A stretch of 64,000 nt of DNA, from contig CANMSE010000003.1 of assembly GCA_947500555.1 (NCBI GenBank), positions 372,001-436,000 of the forward strand, written 5' to 3'. Each line of letters opens with the position of its first letter. The first letter of the stretch is position 1. Both the position numbers and the translations under genes were made by a program. The notes under the pieces were generated by a model that was not told where the DNA came from, searched no databases, and worked only from the letters and a program-made list of their open reading frames with translations. Positions 1 to 9,458 of this stretch are shown in pieces. The stretch comes from an uncultured Fulvivirga sp. Lineage in GTDB: Bacteria; Bacteroidota; Bacteroidia; Cytophagales; Cyclobacteriaceae.

Positions 1-2127
1 CACAAGAGCGAATAATCCCGAGCAACCCAAAACAATCGCTACTAATGACGAAATCTGCAACCCTGAAAATACGAAATCATCAATAGCATAGGTATTATCA
101 ACTCTATGCTCAACTAATTCCGTTTTAATGGTGTGATTGGGAAATTCCTTTTTCCATTCTTTCTTAATGAAGGCCAGAGACTCTTCATAATTTGAGTTGG
201 TAGACAACTGTACTGCTCCTTTTGAATAAAAGCCAGTGCCCCAATAAAACAATAATAGTGGCTTAATACTTTCCTTAAGCCAAACATTATGATAATCCTT
301 AATCACACCAATGACTTCTGCTTCTCCTTCATTAATAGTGATTTTTTGCCCTATCAATTCTTCAGGGATAAATCCTAATTCTTTAGCCAGTGTCTCATTT
401 ACCACAAATCCATTAAATCCCTGTTGCCAGGGAAGTACATTAGCATTAGTCAACCACTTACCAGCTACTAATTCGAATGCGAACAAGCCTGCGTAGTCAA
501 CATCTACAACCTTCATTTCAGCCTCACGCTGCATGGTTTCAGATTCACTACTCAAACGAAAACTAGTACCATATTGATAATCGGATTCAAATGGAATGCC
601 TGAAGAAAATGAGACCTGAGTTACGGCACTGTGCTTAGAAAATGCCTGCCTCAATCTTTCCACTTTTATACTATCTCCTCTTGGGATGTTAATCGTTATA
701 ATATCCTCTTTTTCAAATCCTAAATCTGTGTTTTTTAAGAACGACATTTGGAAATAAACTGCACATACGCCAATGATAATAATATGTACTAATGAGAATT
801 GAATAAACACTAAAGTTCTTCTCATAAAACCCTGAAAGCCTCGTTGAGAAATATTTTGGTTGTCTTTCATTGCTTTTATTGGATTGAAGCTAGCCATTAT
901 TAAGGCAGGATAGATTCCTGCAGCAATTATAATAATCAGACAAATACCTGCTAAAGAAAATAATACTGCTTCGGTCAGTATTATGTCAAATGATTGTCCC
1001 AGTAATCCTTCATTGATAAAGTTGAGTATCCATTGGCCAAAAAATATAGCGTGTATTGCAGCTACCAGAATCAAAAATCCAGTTTCTAATAGATGTCGTA
1101 GCAGCAATTGTCCTTTACTATCTCCCAATATCTTATAAATAGCCACTTCCTTACTCCTTCTAATTGCTAAGGCTGATGTTAAGTTTACATAGTTGACACT
1201 GGCAATAATGATAATGATCAGTGCCATAACCATCAATCCATTTAGAAGTGATCCGGAAAGCGTATAACTCCCAATACTATCGGAATAGGTGGTATCATTA
1301 TGTATGTCAATCAGCGGTTGCATTTTGTATTCTATCCTTTTATTATCAATATCAGATAGGTATTTGGACTCAAAGTCAGGCAGACTTTGTTCAAAGAGCT
1401 CGGCACTCGAATGATCTGGTAACATGATATAAGTATAACCTTGATAGTTGCCCGACCAATTGCTCGATGGATAAGGGTTGTTCTCTTTAAAGAAATGATA
1501 ATTAACAACTGCCTCGTACATAACACTTGTGTTCTTTGGAGGGTTATCTATGACTCCGGCAACTGTTAAAATAGAGTTTTTATTAAGCTCTATTTCTTCC
1601 CCAATTATATTTCCATGACTTAGGCCGTAGAATTTCTCTGCCAGATTTTTAGTAAGCAACACAGCATTATCCTGCTTAGCGAAAATAGATATGTCGCCCT
1701 GTATCCAAAGAGGTTCCCCTGAATTGGAAAAATCGAAAAAAGAAAAGAACAAACTATCAACAAACAGCACATTTTCGACTTCAATATTTTTTAAGTCACT
1801 TGCAAACCCACCAGTCAGCAATCTTTGGCTCGGACCAGCAGTTTGAGTGACTTTGATATTTGGAAAGTCATTTCTTAATGCTTCTGCCAAAGGATAAGCC
1901 GTGGTACTCCAGTAGTCAACTCCATTTGCAGTATGATTTTGTTGGACTACACGAAAAATACGGTCACTATTGCTATGGAAGTGATCAAAGTTCTTTTCGT
2001 AATCTACAAAGGCTACAATTGTCAATGATATAGTTAATGCCGTTGTTAAACCTAGAAGATTGAGGAAGGTAAAGAATACGTTTTTCCTCAAGCCCCGATA
2101 GATACTAATAACATAATGTCGAATCAT
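1..2127 (-). CDS. MacB/FtsX-type ABC permease, 3' end beyond window
   Basis: The reading frame is open from an ATG at 2127 to the left edge (709 codons, no stop), so the C-terminus lies outside the window. Reading the minus strand gives MIRHYVISIYRGLRKN, then a membrane helix (FFTFLNLLGLTTAL), a large periplasmic MacB_PCD-like domain, an FtsX core with VNYVNLTSALAIRRSKEVAIYK, a second helix near ALVFIQFSLV, and a second periplasmic domain with the end of a second FtsX core (CSGLFALV). This is the duplicated 8-TM architecture of the orphan permeases upstream. It is the last visible member of a five-gene array and starts 19 bases after the previous gene stops. Family assignment is firm. Substrate and ATPase partner are unknown. 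Confidence 0.9.
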   Translation of the reverse strand, partial: MIRHYVISIYRGLRKNVFFTFLNLLGLTTALTISLTIVAFVDYEKNFDHFHSNSDRIFRVVQQNHTANGVDYWSTTAYPLAEALRNDFPNIKVTQTAGPSQRLLTGGFASDLKNIEVENVLFVDSLFFSFFDFSNSGEPLWIQGDISIFAKQDNAVLLTKNLAEKFYGLSHGNIIGEEIELNKNSILTVAGVIDNPPKNTSVMYEAVVNYHFFKENNPYPSSNWSGNYQGYTYIMLPDHSSAELFEQSLPDFESKYLSDIDNKRIEYKMQPLIDIHNDTTYSDSIGSYTLSGSLLNGLMVMALIIIIIASVNYVNLTSALAIRRSKEVAIYKILGDSKGQLLLRHLLETGFLILVAAIHAIFFGQWILNFINEGLLGQSFDIILTEAVLFSLAGICLIIIIAAGIYPALIMASFNPIKAMKDNQNISQRGFQGFMRRTLVFIQFSLVHIIIIGVCAVYFQMSFLKNTDLGFEKEDIITINIPRGDSIKVERLRQAFSKHSAVTQVSFSSGIPFESDYQYGTSFRLSSESETMQREAEMKVVDVDYAGLFAFELVAGKWLTNANVLPWQQGFNGFVVNETLAKELGFIPEELIGQKITINEGEAEVIGVIKDYHNVWLKESIKPLLLFYWGTGFYSKGAVQLSTNSNYEESLAFIKKEWKKEFPNHTIKTELVEHRVDNTYAIDDFVFSGLQISSLVAIVLGCSGLFALV

Positions 2128-2146
2128 AGCCTGTTAATTTCGAAGA

Positions 2147-4576
2147 TTATTCATACCTAAGGCTGTCAATGGGATTAGTCTTATTCAAAGTAATGACATG
2201 ATAACTCACTGTTGCCAATGTCACTACCAGCAGCACAAATAATGGGAGTATAAATAGATAAGGCTGCAGTTCTATCTTGAATGTATAATCTTCTAGCCAA
2301 TACTGACCTAAAAAGTATGAGGCTGGTATAGCTATAATGCTCGCCAGTAGTAACATGATAATAAATGGCTTGGTATTGGTGACAAAAAGTGAGTAGGCTG
2401 TAGCTCCTAACGATTTGCGGATGCCGACTTCTTTAGTCTTACTTTCGAGATTAAACAACGACAATCCAAACAAGCCTAAAACCGCCAATAATAAGGCAAG
2501 ACCAGTAAATACAGCTAATATAGAGGAGAAAAACAACTCAAACTGATAGGACTCAGCGTATTTCATATCAAGAAATGAGTAGTTGAAATTAGCCCCATCA
2601 AAGTGTTTCTTGAAAAGACTCTGTACGGAAGTAACTAACGCTTGAGCATCAAAGTCTTCATTATTACCATGGCTATAATCAACGGTGAATTTATTAGCAT
2701 TTTGTTGAAATATGAAAACAGCTGGTCTGCTTTCTCTGTGAATAGAAGTATGCTGATAATCGTCAATTACACCAACAATCTCGATATTCATATCTCCATT
2801 GATAAGTTGCATTCCTATAGCCTCATCAATAGTTTCAATTTTCAAGGGAACCAGTGCCTTTTTATTGATTATGACTCTGACATTTTTATAGTCCTTAGAA
2901 AGTTCTGTCTGACTCATCCCTGCTAATACTGTTGGTTTGAAAATTTCTATGTAGCTGTTATCAATATAGGTAACATTTAGACCGTGCCCCCCCGGTCCGT
3001 TAGGACCTTTATCAGCCCTATACATATTATTTGTAGACCAATTGAAGCCATAAGAAGGCACATTACCCGACATGCTAACATCCTTGACTTGTGAAAGCTT
3101 TAACAAATCATTTTTAAAGCTCTCCGCTTTGTTGGTATAGTTCTCAATATTCTCTTTTGGTCTATGGATGATAAGCTTCTTATTGATGTCAATTCCCAAT
3201 TCCTTTTTTTGGAAATAATCTACCTGATTGTACAGTACAAAACTCGATATCATTAAAAGCAGTGAAACTGTGAACTGCACGACTACACTCACTTTTCTAT
3301 AAGTCTTTCCTTTACCCGAGTTGGTGAGATTGCCTTTAAGTATTTTAATCATAGAGAATGACGAAATGACCATAGCCGGCTGTAAGGATGACCATGCTAC
3401 AGAAATAAATACAGCAGCCGAAATCCAAATAATGGCTGTTGAATTCATCCATGGTGAAGTATTAAACGCACCTCCAATAGCGCCATTCATAATCGGCTGA
3501 ACTAATTGAACAATAGTAAACGCCAGAGCTAAACTTAAAACATTTATGAGAAGTGACTCCAACGCAAATTGTAATACTAAAGTCAACCTGCTCGCACCCA
3601 TATTTTTCCGTACTCCTACTTCCTTTGCTCTTTTAAGTCCACGAGCTGTAGATAAATTGACGTAGTTAATACTTGCCAGAAAGACTATAAAAAGAGCAAT
3701 GAGCTTTAAAAACGTAATTATTCTACTGTCTCTCGCTACGGTGTATTCATTCAGAATTCCGGTAGTCAAATGAATGTCTTCTATGGGCTGTAACCTTGCT
3801 TCAATTCCAGCTCTTTCACGATTTTCCTGGCCAATGTATTTATCAATAAATGCATTACGTTCTTCCAGTGAGATAGTGGTACCATCATGCAGTTCTAAAT
3901 AAGTATAAAATTCATTCCACCCCCAGTTATCAAATGTTGCCCAAAAGTTACCGCTGTTCTCCAGTGTTTTCATCGAAAATACAGCATGAACTGGCAAATG
4001 CGTATCGGCTCGTGGATTCTTGAAAACTCCTGCAACGGTTAGGTCTATATTGCCAAAGTTGCTTTCAAAGAAGGTCATCGATTCACCAAGAATATCTAAT
4101 GAGTTGAAATATTTAATGGCCAAATCTTCACTTATGTAGATTTTCGTTGGCTCATCAATTTGTTCACTTTTTCCTCTAATGAATTGTGTATCAAAAACGT
4201 TGAAATAATCACTGGTAACACTAAAGACATTTGTTTGATCATCAGAGACATCTTCTCTACCGGAAAGATTAGATTTCATGACACCAACGGCCACTCTTAA
4301 AGAGACAGAGTGTTTTACCTGGCTAAATTCTTCTTTCAGTAATACTTGTAAAGGTGAAGGAGCCTGTGAAGAAATGCCTTCATTGTCTTTAATTATAACC
4401 CTGTACTTATTATCCGTATTTGAGATATAAGAATCATAAGTCGATTCAAATGTCGCATAATGAATCAACAAAGAGCAAGCAGCCACTCCAACTGAGAGCC
4501 CAAAGACATTCAGAAAAAAGTACAACGGAGATCGAAACAGGTTTCGTACTATTATTTTGAGGTAATTCGTCAGCAT
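2147..4576 (-). CDS. MacB/FtsX-type ABC transporter permease (duplicated, 8 TM)
   Basis: An 809-residue inner-membrane protein with two MacB_PCD-FtsX units in tandem. Predicted membrane helices lie near residues 17-40, 287-308, 335-360, 382-405, 428-450 and three more in the last 120 residues. Each FtsX core carries the family's cytoplasmic coupling-helix motif (AKEVGVRKNMGAS near 317 and TKEVGIRKSLGAT near the end), and the protein ends NPIDSLRYE. The large loops between helices 1-2 and 5-6 face the periplasm. MacB-like permeases transmit ATP-driven movement to periplasmic substrates rather than forming a pore, and they need a separate ATPase, which is not encoded beside this gene. It is fourth in the array, 22 bases after the upstream gene. 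The function of this paralogue is unknown. Confidence 0.92.
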   Translation of the reverse strand: MLTNYLKIIVRNLFRSPLYFFLNVFGLSVGVAACSLLIHYATFESTYDSYISNTDNKYRVIIKDNEGISSQAPSPLQVLLKEEFSQVKHSVSLRVAVGVMKSNLSGREDVSDDQTNVFSVTSDYFNVFDTQFIRGKSEQIDEPTKIYISEDLAIKYFNSLDILGESMTFFESNFGNIDLTVAGVFKNPRADTHLPVHAVFSMKTLENSGNFWATFDNWGWNEFYTYLELHDGTTISLEERNAFIDKYIGQENRERAGIEARLQPIEDIHLTTGILNEYTVARDSRIITFLKLIALFIVFLASINYVNLSTARGLKRAKEVGVRKNMGASRLTLVLQFALESLLINVLSLALAFTIVQLVQPIMNGAIGGAFNTSPWMNSTAIIWISAAVFISVAWSSLQPAMVISSFSMIKILKGNLTNSGKGKTYRKVSVVVQFTVSLLLMISSFVLYNQVDYFQKKELGIDINKKLIIHRPKENIENYTNKAESFKNDLLKLSQVKDVSMSGNVPSYGFNWSTNNMYRADKGPNGPGGHGLNVTYIDNSYIEIFKPTVLAGMSQTELSKDYKNVRVIINKKALVPLKIETIDEAIGMQLINGDMNIEIVGVIDDYQHTSIHRESRPAVFIFQQNANKFTVDYSHGNNEDFDAQALVTSVQSLFKKHFDGANFNYSFLDMKYAESYQFELFFSSILAVFTGLALLLAVLGLFGLSLFNLESKTKEVGIRKSLGATAYSLFVTNTKPFIIMLLLASIIAIPASYFLGQYWLEDYTFKIELQPYLFILPLFVLLVVTLATVSYHVITLNKTNPIDSLRYE

Positions 4577-4598
4577 GGCTATTTCTTTTAATTCCTAA

Positions 4599-7010
4599 TT
4601 AATCATGTCTTAAGCTATCTACAGGATTAGCTCTAATAGTCTTCCACAATTCAGAAGACATTACTACTAACGCAAGTAAAAATATGGTAATAAAGCTTAG
4701 GAAATAAGCTAAAAATGGGTGCTCTATTCGATAGGAAAATTCTCCAAGCCACTTATCACTAACTATATAAGTTATTGGAGTTGCTATGATAACAGCAACG
4801 AGAAAGTACCAAACCTGTTCTTTCATCAACATTTTCAAAAGGGAAATTACTGTTGCTCCTAATACCCTTCGAATCCCAATCTCTTTGATTCTATAAGAAA
4901 GGTTTTGTACGGTCAGACTAAAAACACCAATCAGCACAATACTTAGTGCAAATATTGAAGCTGTGATCAATGCTATTCGAAAGCTGTTATCTGACTTATA
5001 AAGCTGTGTTAGTTTATCCTCCATAAAAAAGAACTCGAAGGGTACCAATGGAAATGCCTCATTCCACCTATCATTAATGGAGCTGAGCACTTGTTTATTG
5101 TTAATGGTACCATCAAGTTTAAAGCTCATGTATCTAAAAACCTTGGTTGAATCAGTAAGACTAAATACAATACCTTCCATCGGTTTTCGAACAGAACTGA
5201 AATGAAAGTCTTTAGTTACTCCAATCACTTCTTTGTAGATAGAATCATTAACTAACACCAACTCTCCTATTGGTGATTTGTCTTTAAATAGGGTTTTGGC
5301 TGCTGATTCATTAAGTACTATTCTACTTCGTTCTCTATCACTATCGTTAAAAAACCTGCCCTCTACTATCTCTAACCCATACGTCTCAAGATATTTTTCA
5401 TCAGAAGTAATTTCTCCAAAATAATGCTTATGTCCTGATTGTGATTCGGTTATAGTAATGTTGGTTCCATGCCTACCATCAGGTATTTCATAGGATAATG
5501 TAGCTGAACTAACACCAGGAATACTTTCAAAGGACTTGGTCAGCTGTAACATCCGTTCTACACCTTCCGGACTATACCAACGAGGTACTGATGAAGCTAC
5601 AAGCACATTATTTGAATCATATCCTTTTTCTTTGGTCGTTATGTAATCAGTTTGTTTTGAAACAATAACAGATGACACCACTACAAACAGTGTGAGGACA
5701 TACTGAATAGTAAGCATCACATTTTTAACATCTATTTTATTCGATTTGGATACAAATTTTCCTTTTAGTGCGGTAACAGGTGTGTGATTTGAAAGTACTA
5801 AGGCAGGATATATTCCAGAAACAACTCCAATGATCAAAGCAATTAGACCAATACATACCAGTACTTCTGTGTAGCTAGCATTGGTAAAAGAGGATTTTCC
5901 TACAATGTTTAAAAATGTTGGGAGAGAAAGTTGTACCAAACAAAGTGTAATTGATAGTGAGGTTAAAGACAGCATCAAAGACTCTGTTAAGAATTGAGCT
6001 CTCAATTGCCACTTCAGAACGCCCATTGCTTTTCTAACTCCAATTTCCCGGAGTCTTTTTCTGGCCATTCCCAATGAAATGTTGACAAAATTAATTATGG
6101 CCATTATAAGAATGAAAAGAGCGATAAAAACTAGAATGTAAATCAAGCGTTGTTTTGCATTGTTATTATCCGTTAAGTTATAAGTTTTGAGCGGTGTCAA
6201 TTTAGGGATTATCTCATCAGCCATCTTTGATGTGGCATTTTTAGAAATAAGTTGATCAATGGGCTCTTTGAGGTCTTCAGGGTTGACACCGGGTTGTAGT
6301 TCAATTCGTGTTTGAATAATGTAATTATCCCATTGAGAGAACATATCATCTGGCCTGAAATATTGAATGTTATCAGAGTTAATATAGATATCGGCTCGTC
6401 CGCCAAGATTATCTGTTAACGAATTGATAGGGAGTTCATCAATCACACCAGCTATCGTAAACTCTTTTTTACCCCCGGGGTGATAGACCGCATTTTGGGT
6501 TTCTAAAAAAAGTGACCGTCCCAATACGTCAGCACTTCCAAAGAACTTTAATGCTACTTCTTTCTGTATGACAATATCAGATTTATCAATCAAAGCAGAA
6601 TTAGCATCACCGCTAATTAATGGAATACCAAACATTGGCAGCATCGAACTATTACCTAACTGCATATTCATTCTAAAGCTCTCACTTACACCGTCAGAGA
6701 TATTGCAGGACAGTGCATCAATAGAAAAGTAATTAGCTACCAGGTTAGGATAATTTTGTTTCAATGCTTTGCCCAATGGTGCTAATGTGGTCATCTCAGG
6801 CCGGTTCATATCATTTTTCCAACTCGACTCAAGCATATACTGTCTATCAATATTCCTTATCCAGTTATTGGTGTTATACTCATCCAGAACAAAAAGAATA
6901 ATTAAGATAGCGGCACATTGGCCAACAGCCAATCCTAAAAGATTAATCACCGTAAAAAGGCGTTCTTTTTTCAATACTCTGAACGCTATTAGTAAATAAT
7001 TTTTAATCAT
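4599..7010 (-). CDS. MacB/FtsX-type ABC transporter permease (duplicated, 8 TM)
   Basis: 803 residues with the same plan as its neighbours: an N-terminal helix (LFTVINLLGLAVGQC), a periplasmic domain, an FtsX core with the LREIGVRKAMGV motif, a mid-protein helix followed by a second periplasmic domain, and a second FtsX core with the YRIKEIGIRRVLGAT motif, ending NPVDSLRHD. Its periplasmic domains differ clearly in sequence from those of the adjacent paralogues, so this is an old duplication rather than a recent repeat. It is third in the array, starting 20 bases after the preceding gene. No ATP-binding motif is present. It may act as an orphan permease using a distant ATPase, or as part of a cell-envelope stress or export system. 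Substrate not predictable. Confidence 0.92.
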   Translation of the reverse strand: MIKNYLLIAFRVLKKERLFTVINLLGLAVGQCAAILIILFVLDEYNTNNWIRNIDRQYMLESSWKNDMNRPEMTTLAPLGKALKQNYPNLVANYFSIDALSCNISDGVSESFRMNMQLGNSSMLPMFGIPLISGDANSALIDKSDIVIQKEVALKFFGSADVLGRSLFLETQNAVYHPGGKKEFTIAGVIDELPINSLTDNLGGRADIYINSDNIQYFRPDDMFSQWDNYIIQTRIELQPGVNPEDLKEPIDQLISKNATSKMADEIIPKLTPLKTYNLTDNNNAKQRLIYILVFIALFILIMAIINFVNISLGMARKRLREIGVRKAMGVLKWQLRAQFLTESLMLSLTSLSITLCLVQLSLPTFLNIVGKSSFTNASYTEVLVCIGLIALIIGVVSGIYPALVLSNHTPVTALKGKFVSKSNKIDVKNVMLTIQYVLTLFVVVSSVIVSKQTDYITTKEKGYDSNNVLVASSVPRWYSPEGVERMLQLTKSFESIPGVSSATLSYEIPDGRHGTNITITESQSGHKHYFGEITSDEKYLETYGLEIVEGRFFNDSDRERSRIVLNESAAKTLFKDKSPIGELVLVNDSIYKEVIGVTKDFHFSSVRKPMEGIVFSLTDSTKVFRYMSFKLDGTINNKQVLSSINDRWNEAFPLVPFEFFFMEDKLTQLYKSDNSFRIALITASIFALSIVLIGVFSLTVQNLSYRIKEIGIRRVLGATVISLLKMLMKEQVWYFLVAVIIATPITYIVSDKWLGEFSYRIEHPFLAYFLSFITIFLLALVVMSSELWKTIRANPVDSLRHD

Positions 7011-7030
7011 TTCTTCTAATTATATCTCCC

Positions 7031-9433
7031 CTATTCGTAGCGTAAACTGTCTGCAGGATTAGCCAGAGCAGACTTAAGTGTTTGACCTAATACAGATAAG
7101 AAGGCTACTGAGACGATAAGCACTAGAGGAATGGCAAACAACCACCAGGTAATTTCAATGCGTGAATCATAATTTTCTAACCATAATACAATAATATAGT
7201 AGGCCAAGGGTATTGACAGTAGAGCAGAAATAATCACCAGTTTCAGAAAATCTCTGGAAAGTAAAACAATAAGTCCTCCGTAAGTAGCTCCTAATACCTT
7301 CCTGACACCTATTTCTTTTCTACGTTGCAGAATGGTATAAGCTGATAAACCAAATAACCCAAGCAATGCCACAAATAAGGAAAGTCCAGTGAATATCACA
7401 ACCACCGATGAAAACACCTGATCAGTTTTATATTGATGTGTATATGTATCTGACAAAAACTGATAGTCCATACTAGAATCTGGAAAGAACTGAGACCATA
7501 TACTTTGTATATTAGTCAAGGCCAATTTAGTATCAGTTGAACTTAGTTTGACTGTAATGTAATTACCTAGTTGTGAGTACTTAAATATCATTGGAAGTAA
7601 TTCTTCTTTTGGAGATCTTTGACGATAGCTTTCGACAACACCAACAATCTCTTCCAAATAATTACCAGTACCATACCTAATCTTTTTACCAATCGCCTCT
7701 TCTGGACTACTAAATCCTAGCGTTTCAACCGCTCTTTGGTTGATAATCACACGTCTTCGATCATCTTTTTCAACAAAATTTCGGCCGCTAATCAATTTCA
7801 CATCATATGTTGGAATGAAATTTTCGTTGATGGCAAATGAATAATAATTGTAGCTACCTGACTTAGGGTCATCTGATGCTCGTCTTATTGCATCGTTTGT
7901 ATTCAATTCATGAATACTGGCTCCTGGAAACACATTATTTTGAGCTACGTTCGCTACTAATGGGTTTTCCGTAAGCATTTTTGCAAAGCTTTTCGTGTTT
8001 TCTAAGTAGGTAGAATCTATTTCAAGATTCGGTCTTCGCAATACCACGGTATTATCAATATCAATTCCTAAATCTTGATTTTTTAAATGATCAATTTGAA
8101 AGTAGATAGCTATCGATACGGCAATAAGTACTACGGTAGTTAAAAACTGAAATACAACTAATCCTTTTCTCAATAAAAGTCCTGAGGAAGAATTTGAGAA
8201 TTTTCCTTTTAATACAGCTGAGGGCTTAAATGAAGACAAAACAAAGGCTGGATAAACTCCCGATAATGTTGTGCCTACAACAAGTATTATTAACAATAAT
8301 CCCCAAATAAATGGCTCACTAAACAAATTAGAAGGCAGTGTCTGGCCAGTAATTGATTTGAAGGCAGGCATACTCATCTGTACGATGGTAAAAGCTATTA
8401 AACATGCTAAAAAATTGATCAAAAAGGATTCGAGTAAGAATTGTTTGACTAATTGAGAACGTAACGAACCAACTGCCTTTCTTACCCCAACTTCTTTCGC
8501 CCTGTTTACTGCTCTTGAGGTGCTAAGGTTCACATAATTTACCCAAGCTATGATGATGATAAATATGGCGACTGCCAACATAAAATTAACTACCTGAGCA
8601 CTTCCGTTAACTTCAGGTTCAAATGATTTGTTAGAGTGCAAATGAATATCACCTATCTTTTCTGAAATAATGATTTCTCCTTTCAGATGTTCGTTTGCTT
8701 TTGAATAGGCTTCTAACTTTTCGTTAAAAGCAGCCACATCTGTATTTTCATTCATGAGCAAATACGTGTATTCGTTATTTCCACCCCAGAGGTTTTCTTC
8801 ATACCAAGTCCAATAAAGAGGTAATGTTGTATGAGAAATCATGACATCAAATTTCAGATGAGTATTTTGAGGTACATCCTCCATTACTGCCACAATTTCT
8901 ACCGGTTCTTTGGTGTTTGCCAGCTGAAACGTCTCTCCAATAACATTCAATTGGCCAAAATATTTCAAAGCCATACTTCTGGTAAATACAGCTTTATAAG
9001 GGTCACTAAAAGATTTTTTAGGATCTCCTAGCAATACTTCATAAGAAAAGATATCAAATACTGATGGATCCGCACAATAAATTCTCTCCTCATAAAATGT
9101 GCGGTCATTAGCCTTAATTGGCTGAACGTCCATACCTGCCATTCGAACAAAACCTTTTACTTCGGGCATCTTCTCAGTAAACTCTGCACCAAGTAGCTGA
9201 TAGGTTTCTGTATCATTAATGATAAACTCGCTACCATTATAAAGATCCAATGAAAGCCTAAATATATTCTCTGCATTTTCATGCATTTCCTCATAGCTAC
9301 GCTCATGCTTAACATAGTAACTCACTAAGACTGTGGAGGCCACACCAATGGCTAAACCAAGAATATTGATTAAAGAAAAAATGGAATTCTTAAATATATT
9401 CCGATAAGCTATTTTAAAATAATTCTTTAGCAT
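7031..9433 (-). CDS. MacB/FtsX-type ABC transporter permease (duplicated, 8 TM)
   Basis: 800 residues. The N-terminus MLKNYFKIAYRNIFKN leads into a first membrane helix (FSLINILGLAIGVAS). The first FtsX core contains the AKEVGVRKAVGS motif and the second contains RKEIGVRKVLGAT, and the C-terminus reads NPADSLRYE. Between the cores lies the mid-protein helix (LVVFQFLTTVVLIAVS) that begins the second MacB_PCD/FtsX unit. It is second in the array, starting 25 bases downstream of the 9459-11912 gene, with the same strand and close spacing throughout, so co-transcription is likely. ABC superfamily permease by motif and layout. The partner ATPase and substrate cannot be inferred from this window. 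Confidence 0.92.
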   Translation of the reverse strand: MLKNYFKIAYRNIFKNSIFSLINILGLAIGVASTVLVSYYVKHERSYEEMHENAENIFRLSLDLYNGSEFIINDTETYQLLGAEFTEKMPEVKGFVRMAGMDVQPIKANDRTFYEERIYCADPSVFDIFSYEVLLGDPKKSFSDPYKAVFTRSMALKYFGQLNVIGETFQLANTKEPVEIVAVMEDVPQNTHLKFDVMISHTTLPLYWTWYEENLWGGNNEYTYLLMNENTDVAAFNEKLEAYSKANEHLKGEIIISEKIGDIHLHSNKSFEPEVNGSAQVVNFMLAVAIFIIIIAWVNYVNLSTSRAVNRAKEVGVRKAVGSLRSQLVKQFLLESFLINFLACLIAFTIVQMSMPAFKSITGQTLPSNLFSEPFIWGLLLIILVVGTTLSGVYPAFVLSSFKPSAVLKGKFSNSSSGLLLRKGLVVFQFLTTVVLIAVSIAIYFQIDHLKNQDLGIDIDNTVVLRRPNLEIDSTYLENTKSFAKMLTENPLVANVAQNNVFPGASIHELNTNDAIRRASDDPKSGSYNYYSFAINENFIPTYDVKLISGRNFVEKDDRRRVIINQRAVETLGFSSPEEAIGKKIRYGTGNYLEEIVGVVESYRQRSPKEELLPMIFKYSQLGNYITVKLSSTDTKLALTNIQSIWSQFFPDSSMDYQFLSDTYTHQYKTDQVFSSVVVIFTGLSLFVALLGLFGLSAYTILQRRKEIGVRKVLGATYGGLIVLLSRDFLKLVIISALLSIPLAYYIIVLWLENYDSRIEITWWLFAIPLVLIVSVAFLSVLGQTLKSALANPADSLRYE

Positions 9434-9458
9434 GATAATTTATGTTTAATAAAAACTA